Source: Nymphaea colorata (taxonomy: Eukaryota; Streptophyta; Magnoliopsida; Nymphaeales; Nymphaeaceae). From it: a stretch of DNA of 64,000 nt. The stretch covers positions 21,512,370 through 21,576,369 of the forward strand of contig NC_045140.1 of NCBI RefSeq assembly GCF_008831285.2. Reading direction: 5' to 3'. Position 1 is the stretch's first letter, and every line of letters starts with the position of its first letter. The translations under genes and the position numbers were made by a program. The notes under the pieces are model-generated. The model searched no databases and was not told the origin of the DNA. It saw only the letters and a program-made list of their open reading frames with translations. Shown here in pieces: positions 49,001 through 58,787 of the stretch.

Positions 49001-50390
49001 CAACAAGTAGAAGTGAAACAGAGATGGTAATCAGTTTGGTTCAACTACTTACTGATAGAAATAAGGTTGAAGTGAAAATTAGGTATGTAGTAGACATTTT
49101 TGAGAACTAGATCAGATGATAGAACTACTTGTCCAACGTGTGACGCTTGGACGATTCGATTATCAGGAAGTTTAATAGGAAAAAGAATTGAAAGGCATGT
49201 AACTTCAGACATGTTGAACAAGGAAGATGACAAGTGGTGACTTGCACCACTGTCGACAATCCAAGTGCAAGGAGATAAAAATGACAAACCTGCGAACAAG
49301 GTAAGTGGTGTTGATCGGTCCTTGAGTATTTGCTTCAGCTGTAAAAACTCTTCAGCAGTGAAAGCAAGAGCAGGTTCCTTACCGAAGTCATTTGATTGGG
49401 TATTGGAAGTTGCAGCGATGAAGGCAGTTTTGCTTTGGTCACCATTGTTTAGCTTTGGCACTTTATCTCCTTTGATCCTGCCTTCTTTGTAGTTTGGGGG
49501 TATCCATTCAGTTTGAAGCAGCGCTCTCTGTAATGACCTGTAATATTGCAATGGTAGCAAAAGTATGTTGGCTTCTTACCACTTCGATTCCTGAAGTTGC
49601 GATTGTCATAACCAGTAGAGAGGTTGATGTGATCGTTTGAGGGAGGTTGCATTCTTGCCAACCTTTGCTTTTCTTCTTGAAGAATTAACGAGTACACTTT
49701 GGTGACAGAGGGCAAGGGATCCAACAGCAGTATCTGACCTCTCACAGTATTGAAGGTGTCGTTCAGGCCCATCAGAAATTGGATGACCTGGTCTTCATGT
49801 TGTTTCTCCAAAATTTCTTTTAGGGCTCCACATGAATAGGTAGGCAAAACATCGTATGAGGAGAGCTCGTCCCAATAAGATTTCAGTTGGGTATAGTAGG
49901 CTGCAACAGAAAGCGTGTTTTGGGACAGACGACCAATGGCACATTTTATCTGATACTTCCTTGGTGTAGAACTCTGGGTGAATCGTTCCTTCAGATCATT
50001 CCAGACTTCAACAACAGTGGTGGCATAAATGACGCTTTGCACAAGTTCCTTGGAGATTGAGTTTAGGATCCAGGAGAGGATCATATCGTTGCATCTCCTC
50101 CAAGCAAAAAATTCAGGGGATGAGGTATCAGGTTGAACCAACGTACCGTCAATGAAGGCAATTTTGTTCTTTGCAGACAGTGCCATCGTCATTGCTCAAC
50201 TCCAAGTTAAGTAGTTATCACCATTCAACGCTTGTGACACCAGAATGGAGCCAGGGTTGTCCAAGTGATGGAGGAAATATGGATTTGCTAGATCAGCGGC
50301 AGTTGCATCAAACGTTGAGTTGAGATCAGCAGCAGCATAAGGCTTGCCTTGCGTAGATGCCTGAGGCCTATTTTGATAAGAAGTTTCCAT
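46011..50390 (-). pseudogene. Copia-2 gag-pol polyprotein remnant
   Basis: The ATG at 50390 directly follows the primer binding site. In order on the minus strand: gag with a CYHCNITGHYRERC zinc knuckle (near 49560); protease WIVDSGASHH (near 49255); GAG-pre-integrase with LWHIRLGHPS; integrase with HCDIWGP, RTDNGAEF and QQNGVVERKHR; RT with YVDD (near 47000); RNase H with SSAEAEYRAMA and a VKHERTKHVE tail. In-frame stops lie at 50196-50198, 48604-48606 and in a cluster near 46425-46445. Frameshifts lie near 49490 and 47750. One integrase zinc-binding Cys is replaced by Tyr (CDVYKL). It is not functional. Confidence 0.9.
46052..46062 (-). promoter_or_regulatory. Copia-2 polypurine tract
   Basis: The minus strand reads TGAGGATGGGG immediately before the 3' LTR. 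Confidence 0.75.
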
Positions 50391-50391
50391 C

Positions 50392-50403
50392 GCTCTGATA
50401 CCA
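50392..50403 (-). promoter_or_regulatory. Copia-2 primer binding site (initiator tRNA-Met)
   Basis: The minus strand reads TGGTATCAGAGC, two bases inside the 5' LTR. Confidence 0.92.
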
Positions 50404-50405
50404 AA

Positions 50406-50767
50406 TGTGAAGAAGAGACAGCAAAAGGCAACATAACAGAAACAAAGATATGACAAAGCTCAAATATGAAGGGAACGCAGAAAGAATTGTGTCTTCTATT
50501 GATAAATTGAACCTCCAAAAAGAATATATACAGCATCCTTACAGAGGATGAAAGGGAGAAATTAGTTACAAAACTGTTACAAGAATGCGGTGAAGGATAT
50601 TTCAGCAACTGCTTGAAAGAGACGTCTCCACAGATATTTACAATGGAATTTAGAAAAGGGAATCATCAATTGTGCGGAATTGAAGACTAGTACTTCTGCA
50701 ACTTCATAATTCATTAGTGCTGTCCATTATTGTTCCTTTTCATTAGTAAGGGCAACTGTCTTTAACA
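50406..50767 (-). repeat. Copia-2 5' LTR
   Basis: 362 bp, followed on the plus strand by target duplication CTTCC. Confidence 0.9.
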
Positions 50768-50772
50768 CTTCC

Positions 50773-50786
50773 CACTCGTTTAAGTG

Positions 50787-50817
<31 letters not shown>

Positions 50818-51178
50818 TAACTTTGCTTTTGTTTGGTTAGCAGATTAGGTACATGTCCATCAATGGTAGTGAACAGCCTCCTCCGAAGACGGAGGAGCAT
50901 TAGGATCAATATTTCGACAAGGGATCGGCGGTTGCCAGCGTGTGTTGTTGCGTTCAACTGGGCAGACTCAGCTGCGCTGATCTTGCTGTATCAAAACTGT
51001 TACCGTCTGCATGTTACACTGCTGCGGCAGTGGCATTCGTACTCTCTCTATTCGTCTTGGTTTTCTGCCATGACCTCCCTCGTGGTGTTCGCAAATTCTG
51101 TTTGTTCGTGGCGTTTTTCTTCTTGTTTCTGGACTACTGGATCATCAAACCGCTTCTACCCTAGAGATAACAGGAAGG

Positions 51179-51200
<22 letters not shown>
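50773..51200. repeat. Inverted-repeat arm 2 (partner 44903-45330)
   Basis: High-identity reverse complement of arm 1. On the plus strand, a frame from 50856 (MSINGSEQPPP) meets TAG after 16 codons, but an open hydrophobic frame continues to 51164. Both arms carry this TAG. A 2-bp indel near 51048 separates the reading frames of the two arms. Confidence 0.8.

Positions 51201-51239
<39 letters not shown>
51182..51239. repeat. (CT)n microsatellite, 58 bp
   Basis: An uninterrupted CT tract at the outer edge of inverted-repeat arm 2. The partner arm has only a short, interrupted GA tract. Confidence 0.95.
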
Positions 51240-51244
<5 letters not shown>

Positions 51245-51569
51245 TTTAGTTTTGTACCGTTCTTGTGGTAACTAAGTGTTCCCTTGGTCTCTTTTTCTGT
51301 ATTGGCTTTTGTTTGCTGTTAGTAGTATTGAAGAATCGTTTCTCTCTCGGGTACAAACACAAGCGTATTCAGCTTGTATGCACTTGAGGAAGGAAAAGTG
51401 TAAACATATGGGGTCTAAAACACAAGGTTCTGCTGTTGTTGAGCAAGACTGCCTGGCTATCACCTCACAACGGCAGGATAAGAGAGCTCCGGCCGTGAAT
51501 ATCTTCACTAGCGCTGAATTAGCTCATTCTACTTAGCTAGGACAATTATTCTTATTGGGAAACTTATTT

Positions 51570-52640
51570 GAAGTTATTGCTACATATTTATGTTAGTGCT
51601 TGAAATGCCGATTTTCTTCATAATTATTAAAAAATCCCTCGGCACGAACGCGACATTTTACAGACTGGTTGCACATCATTGGAAAATTGCCAGACTCACT
51701 ATGCAGATTAAAGAGCTTCAGATCTTTTGGTGTGTCTGACTCTGCAACCATCATACCTTCCCTGATAAATTTAGTGACATGACATGTTCGTTTCTAGTTG
51801 TCTACTTTTCGTTTATTCTATTTTCCTTGAATGTTTAAAATGATCAAGTTTTTGTATTTTCCAGTTTAAAAGCAACAGTAATTTTATTAGATGGTCCCGA
51901 TACTCATTATTTTTTGAAAAGGATTTGGTTCCAAAACCGATTCGGATACTATCGAATTCTGAATGCTAATATTTTGAAACAAGATACAACTGATGCTCTG
52001 AATTTGACTCTGATTCGGATGTACATAAATATCATATTGTATTTAGATAGGAATTAGTTTTAAATAAATACCATACATTCAATGTTCATGAAAATCCAGC
52101 AGGTTTGCTTCAAAATTCAGATTCTAATATAAATGTAAAAAAAAAAATCTAATTGCAAAATCGGATCTCGAATCATATTTAAATTTGAAGAATTTGACTA
52201 TGTGAATATCGAAAAAATAAATATAATTATGAGTACATTGATTCAAATCCGATTCATTAAAGTTAAAATGCGTACAATAAGTCATCTTTAGTTTGAATAT
52301 AGGCTGTGTTTTGCAACCACGCAATGGATAAGAAAACGGTGTAATAGCGCGATTGATTATGAGGAAGGGGCTGCGAAGATGCTGCGCCCAGAGGGATATG
52401 ACCACCAAATGCGATACGTACGATACCACACCATTTCGAAAACTTTAGAGCATTTTCGCTGTCCCATCAACTTATAGGTCACTCATAAATGTTCATGAGT
52501 AGATTCAACCACCTTCAACGGACAACATTTTTTTAAGGTTAAAGCACATTATTTGATGGACCTCGTTGGCCTAGACTTTAGAACCTTTGATACACATTAA
52601 ACACCTACAACAATAAGCTTCACTGTGATGTTTACTTGAT
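51570..52640. repeat. Inverted dispersed repeats (partners 26540-26650, 15310-15510, 16640-17200)
   Basis: Three adjacent blocks are reverse complements of segments found elsewhere in the window: 51570-51670 of 26540-26650, 51770-52010 of 15310-15510, and 52000-52640 of 16640-17200. The last two are collinear with the 15-17 kb region, so they form one inverted segmental copy. Confidence 0.75.
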
Positions 52641-52667
52641 TTTACTGTGCTTAACCCACTGCCATAG

Positions 52668-53860
52668 CCCTCTCTTTAGTGAGATCTCTCAACCACCACA
52701 CCCATACACACATATACATATAAATATATATAAGACATTGCATTGTAAAGATTCTTCCACACATGTAGCCATCCAGCCTACTACACACGCAACCTGAGCC
52801 CGAGGATGGAGGAATCCATATTTTCTATGCATGATACATATTCTTCTACACTCCGGCTTTATATATACATAGAAAATAAAGATTCCTCCACCTTCAAGTT
52901 GTTTGTCTAAAAGGCTTCAAGTTGTAAAAGAACATTTGAATAATTAATTTTAATAGATCTGATTTTCCTCTTTTATCCAAGTGGCTTGATGTTTGTGTGT
53001 GTATATATATATATATACATGGTGTTAGTGTCTGCCATATGGACAATCATTCATTCAATATTAATTATTTCAATGCAATAACAATATCTCCTATATGGGG
53101 TAACTTTGACATTAGTTGGTCTAGACAACTTAAAGGCAGCCGATCGTAGGATGAACAAATCTGCTAATTGAGCTTGCAATAGTTGCGTTAATAATAGATA
53201 TAAAGATGCGCTCTTAAAAGGCATTTCATCGCATGTAATATTTGTTCCATATAAAATAAAAAAAGTTGACAATTTACTATCGATAAAAAATTCGGCCCAT
53301 GATTCACAGAATTCATTTTGTCTACATGATTCATTTGCTAATGAATCGGTGAATCAATGTACTCATAATTATATCTATTTTTTTCAGATGTTCACATAGT
53401 CAGATTCAAATTCAAATTTAAATATGATTTGAGATCCAAAATTCAATTTTGCAACTAGAATCTTTTTTTCACATTTATATTTGAATCTGAATTTTGAATT
53501 GAACCTGACCGATTTCCAACATGTAAGAACATTGAATGTATGACATTTAGTTTAAACTAATTCTTATCTAAGTACAATATGATATTTATGTATATCCAAA
53601 TCAGAATCATCCGAGCAGATGTTATTTCTTAAATCAGAATCCTATTAGTTTTCTTAATCAGAGATTAAAGTTTGTTCCATGTCTGATTTTTTTTTAGAAT
53701 GGTTCAGTCGATCCACATTCCTATCTTCAATCTAGCTAACTAGTTCTTAAAGAAGGACAAGCATTGTGACGCAGCTTCTGCATGCGTTACAAAATCTTCC
53801 TGAGCTAAAACTCGACTAAGAAAGTTTGAAAAGCCCTGCAGAATTTTTTCCTATCAACGT
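52668..53860. repeat. Segmental duplication (direct partner 33815-35060)
   Basis: Second copy of the segment described at 33815-35060, including repeat R. Confidence 0.85.
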
Positions 53861-55580
53861 CCATGTAACTTCTGTTAACTTTGTCTCTTTGCAGTTATTG
53901 CTTGTTGAACTATTCTTTCATTATATTTTAGCATCTATTATGTAATCAAAGTGAGTAAAATTTAAACAAATCAAATTCTTACAAGTCCAACTCGACTCAT
54001 TTAACATTTCCAGCATACACTTGAACTCATTTATAAATAATTTGAGTTTGAGTAGAGTTTTAACGAGTGAGTTAAAATTGAGTTCGAGCCCTTTCGACTC
54101 ATTGTGCAGCCCTAACAAAATTAAACTCACGGTCGAACACACGGTCTCACTGGGCCACCTCTCAGCTTTCTAAACTGAGGAAATATTCCTTTAACCCAAA
54201 ATTACACGTTATATATTCTAGGTTCCTTGTTGGCTGAAAATGAATAAAATGTTTCTGATATAAATGGCAGATCTCTTCCGTATAAGCACAAAAGTAGAAT
54301 CTGGAAAATTTTTTACTTTATAAAGTTATGAAATACCCTTTTGATAACAGGTACGAACATACATTTTCATGCTGACGCCTAACATGCAAAGCATCTTTGT
54401 CTTCTCCAGGTTCCAGTCAATGTGGGACAATTTACATGCAATTTAATGGGCTTTTAACATCTGCCTCTGTCTTGACTGCAGATTGGCATCCCAATTCCAA
54501 TGTCTTAGTAATTGATTGAATAACTCCAAACTCATATACCTCTAAGCTAAGCAATGGCGGAACCAGTGGGAGGCAGGAAAGAGCCGTGACCAACCACGAA
54601 TTCTCAAAAAAATTAAACTTTTATTACTAAACAGTCCAAAAATTCAGTTTTAAGTAAAGATTTTGAAAACTGTATGATGGCTTTCTTAGAAGAAAATAAG
54701 CAGTGGAATCAGAAATTTTGAGCCATGGGATGCGAACTTTTAGTTGAAAAATAAGAGTAACCTATAGATGAGTAAGAGTTATCTTCTCCGAAAAGCTGAA
54801 AGGAGGCAACTCCACCGCTGACTTTCGGCCCAACACATTGCCGTAAGGGCCAAGCTGAAGTCTAAGAAAGACTAGATTTCAGAATGTACCAGTTATGAAG
54901 AATTTACTTCTTCTCATCTTTAAGCAATTTCAATCTCCAAAAAGTAATAGATTGGCTTTATTGGGAGCTCATCGATCGATACCTTACATGGTCGGCGACT
55001 AATATTCAAATAGGTTTTGTGATATAATTGTGCTGGAAGAAAAGCATGGGAGAAAAACATTATTATACTGGCTAGTGATCGTGAGCTTCCAATGCTTAAC
55101 TGGAAAGGGACAGCAAGGAGAACCTCTGTCTATCCCCATCCCTTGATAGACAAAGATGTAAGGCAAAATTTTTTAAATCTTTTTATGTCGTAATAGAAAA
55201 TTAACAATGAAAAACAGATGGCCAGTCGTTCCTGATCGAGTTGATCAAGATTCAAATCTTTCAATCTGTTAAAAACATATCAGCTGAGTCTGCGTAAGAG
55301 TGTTCACATTTTTGAACACTTTGCATGTTTACTCGCATGATGTGTGAATATAAAGTCAATAACATGAGTATGCAAGGCGAGACTGTAGGTACGTTAAAAT
55401 AGTAGATACCAGGCCAGTTCATTTTTCGATTATTAAAATGAAAAAAATGACGCACTGTTTCTCAACAAATCTCTCATAAGATGTTATTTATAAGTTTAGA
55501 TCGTAGAAAAAAGTATTTTAATGATGAATTTTAGTAGGTCCGGTTTTTAACAACTTTCCCTTCAAAATATGTAAGTGGTC
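53861..55580. other. Intergenic, no gene recognised
   Basis: AT-rich. The part around 54520-54960 is a diverged relative of 16040-16330. No coding sequence is supported. Confidence 0.5.
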
Positions 55581-55582
55581 TG

Positions 55583-55586
<4 letters not shown>

Positions 55587-55662
<76 letters not shown>
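55587..55662. repeat. (TA)n microsatellite with TG interruptions
   Basis: A TA tract of about 76 bp with two TG interruptions, followed by a short GA run. Confidence 0.92.
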
Positions 55663-55670
<8 letters not shown>

Positions 55671-55739
55671 ACCAGCCGATCCCTTTCTCTCTCGTTTTCA
55701 CTCTTTTCTTTTTTACCCACTTTTTTTTTTTCTGGAGGT

Positions 55740-57525
55740 ACCACCATTTCCCCATAAGTTACGGGAAATTAACCAAACATCATAGAGGATTTCATATGTT
55801 AAACTGTGACAGCTTCATTCTAGGAGTTTCAAATGACCCACCGTAAACAGTTAAATTCTCCAAATGGTATGCCATTCTTTTTGTTTTGTTTTAACTCTGA
55901 CCATGGATTAGGTCCCGAATTATGGATATGTTTGTGACTTCAATAAAAAACATAGACCAAGTGCATAAAGATATTGAAACACTTGACAAAACCAAACCAT
56001 ACCATGCAATCTTATGCACACCTGTCGGGAAATGGCCACCGTCATTTATTAAACAAAAAATATGCAAGAATATACAATCAACTTACAGAATAGAAAAACT
56101 TAGTAGGCAAATGCTCTAGCTTTCATGAAGAGCGTCCCAGAAAACCCACGCGTTAAAAAGGCATGATTTCAGAAGGAGAGGTGCCACGTTAATGTCAGGT
56201 TACTGACAGAAAGCGAAATTAAGGTTTTCTAGCAGAAAACCATAGAATTTTGTACATGGCATTGGAAGGGTTGTTGATGCATCGTTCGACAGTCCCTCCA
56301 ACTTTTCGAGCTGAGGGCGAGCAAAATTTTTGCTTTGGATGCACGGTAAGATGAGAAAAATATCCTCTAACACGAGAATTGCAGCTTCATTTCTTCCTAT
56401 CATCAAGTGCACTATACCGCAATGTGATCAGCAAGCCATCCTTATGCGTGATGGCAAAAGCAAGTTTTTCGCAGCGATCTGCACAAATGAGAGTTGAGGA
56501 CTGAGGACCAGCCCAAAATTCCGGGATGGCAAAAGTGGCAAGCCAGATAAGAATTTCATACTTGGAATTATATTTTAATTCTAATTTTCCACCAACCCGA
56601 GTATCTTTCCAAAGTGATTGTCAAAATATCTGAACCGGATGTCTCCATTCGACGACAGGATTCCATGAAAGAAAGCCAAGAAACCAAGCGGAGTCCACAT
56701 TCGAGGTCTATGAAAGTTTTGAAATTATAGCGCCAAATTTAGAATAATTGGAGCAATTACTTGACAAAAAACTTCATAGGAAAGCATGTCGCTGTTGAAA
56801 ATATAACGAACAGCATAATTCTCAACTAAATAATTGATAGACAATGGTTTAAGGGATTCTTTTATTCTTTTTCACAAGGGAATCAATCAGAGACTGGAGA
56901 AAATGCTTTACAAAGAATCCATTCCCCTTAACCATAAGCGTGCAGATGGATGTTCGCTTCGACGGGGAGACGGCGAGGGACTGAGTTTTAATAACATGAC
57001 CATCACATATATGCACGCTTTAGTTGTTAAACACATTGTACCCATACCTTGCAAAAACGAGGCATGCTGGCAATAATAAAGACCTTCCCCGATCCTAAAA
57101 TATCCACCTTCCAAAATAATTCACCATTATGGAACTCCAATAGCAATAACAGTGGTTTCACAAAGCTACGCCTGCGAAATGTGTGGCCAGCCACGGCGTT
57201 TTCCAATTGGCTGCTTCAAGAAAGAAAATCACAAGAAAGGCACACTGCTAGGCTTGTTTGAGCGGAACAACAAGGCTCGAGAAAAAGGTCAAATACCAAT
57301 GCACAACAAGGCTCGAGAAAAAAAAAAAAAAAAAAAGAAGCCATGTCAACTATGCTCCAAGGAGATGAAATCATGAAATGCCATTGCCATGTTAATAAAT
57401 AAATGAGCACACTCATGTCAAACAAAACTCCCCATCATATTTTTAGACCATTTACGGCAAAAGAAGAATCAAACAGCGTCGACTTCTATTCGGTTACTTG
57501 AAATCTGTATCTGTATCTTGATCAC
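55740..57525. other. Spacer downstream of RNL-4; 55740-56000 is a copy of 13080-13440
   Basis: Apart from the shared block at its left end, nothing recognisable is present. A run of 20 A (about 57319-57338) lies inside a short repeated motif containing AACAAGGCTCGAGAAAAA (two copies near 57270-57320). Confidence 0.5.
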
Positions 57526-57809
57526 GGCCACTATTCAAGTGCTTTATTGAAGAAAATCCAAGCTCACATCGGCTTTATGCACATCTAACAGCACCAGCCG
57601 TTTAAAGTGAACCAGAAAAGGCTTCCACATCTTCTGGGTCTCCTCGTCACAAATGACATGTATAAGGCCACTATTCAAGTGCTTTATTGAAGAAAATCCA
57701 AGCTCACATCGGCTTTATGCACATCTAACAGCACCAGCCGTTTAAAGTGAACCAGAAAAGGCTTCCACATCTTCTGGGTCTCCTCGTCACAAATGACATG
57801 TATAAGGCC
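57526..57809. repeat. 140-bp exact tandem duplication spanning the RNL-4 stop codon
   Basis: Bases 57526-57665 and 57666-57805 are identical by eye, with the match running a few bases further. The unit holds the last about 40 codons of RNL-4, its stop (57684-57686) and about 18 bp beyond. Only the second copy is joined to the rest of the LRR. Confidence 0.95.
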
Positions 57810-58780
57810 CTTGAGGTGCTTCACCGTTACGGGCAGCCTTGCCGAGCATCCCCTCACGTCGATTGTTTCCAAACCTTGCAGCCCCCCCATGGTTTCAGGA
57901 AGGCTCGAAAGGTTTGAACATTCGGATAAATTCAGAAACTTCAGTTTCTTTAGTTCAGAAATGGATTTTGGCAGGCTCCCCATTGCTGTACATGCTCGCA
58001 ATCTCAGCACCTCTAATTTTCCCATCCTAGCCTCCGGCAACTCGATTAGATCATGGCAATTGGTGATGCTCAGCTTCTTCAGATTGGGAATGTCGCAAAC
58101 TGCAGTTGGCAATCTTTCTAATCCGTTGCAGTAGTCTATTTCGACTTCTGTGATATCTGGAAATATGTTTGCAATGTCGAAAAAATGGGAGCTTTTCTCC
58201 TCGCTGCAGTACTCCATTTCGATCTCTGTCATCTCTGGAAATATGTTGGAAACCTGGAAAACGGGGGAGCTTTCCCCCTCCCTGACTTCACAGAGCACCA
58301 TCGACAGCTTCTGCAACCCAAGAAAAGGCTCCGCAAACGTACGAAGAATTGGTAATGATATCCTCTCCAACCTCACGCTTCTGAGGTTCTTTAGGAACCG
58401 TGGAAGAAGTTCAAGATCAGTACTTCAGCAGACGGGAATATTGGTGGACTGTACGTGTCAAAGTTTCTTCTCCCATCACCGACACAGAGATCAGTCGGAG
58501 ACCAAATTACTGTGGTTGGCTCATCACGAGAACTGACATAATAAGGAAGGGGATTCCCCGGTTAAAGGAATGGTGTTGGTTGTAAAACTCACCTACTTCC
58601 AAGGCAGCAATTTGAGTTTCTGATGTGAGATCGGCATTAGGACATTCATCCGTTTGATTTATAATGAGTAGTGCTCTTGATCTTCTGAATGGTGCAGTCG
58701 GCCAATTTCCTCAGTAGAAACAAACAGATCGCCCGAAGCCCACATCTTCGACCCAAGCTTCATTGAGTACTGGATAGTCT
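57684..58780 (-). pseudogene. RNL-4: 5'-truncated NRG1-like LRR remnant
   Basis: The minus strand keeps an open LRR frame of about 230 codons (58376-57684), with repeats such as LKKLSITNCHDLIELPE and the family ending VSLDFLQ. Upstream, 58380-58600 is a broken start of the LRR exon (AEVLILNF recognisable, then frame loss). 58595-58780 is a degraded exon 4, with DLFVS and a QTDECPNAD-type stretch ending at a donor GTGAG. RPW8, P-loop, kinase-2 and GLPL exons are absent. The RNL-3 stop lies at 58788, so RNL-3 DNA directly abuts the truncation point. An inserted repeat of the IFPE/DI-E-DYC segment gives two similar LRRs in a row. It cannot make an NLR. A short LRR-only product is possible but unsupported. 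Confidence 0.85.
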
Positions 58781-58787
58781 AGAACGA

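Larger units (their letters stand above)
45719..50767 (-). mobile_element. Copia-2: full-length Ty1/Copia LTR retrotransposon, degenerate
   Basis: The element is 5049 bp, with LTRs at 45719-46051 (333 bp, 3' on the coding strand) and 50406-50767 (362 bp, 5'). Ends are TG...CA, and the target duplication is CTTCC at 45714-45718 and 50768-50772. The two LTRs differ by one 29-bp indel and about 14 substitutions. It has a primer binding site for initiator tRNA-Met, a purine tract, and gag-pol in Copia order on the minus strand with several stops and frameshifts. The gag of the Retrotran_gag_3/UBN2 kind and the 5-kb length fit an Ale/Retrofit-like lineage, tentatively. Confidence 0.93.

Noticed and set aside
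55531..55757. IYIYIY-repeat frames
   Set aside because: They are translations of the TA microsatellite.
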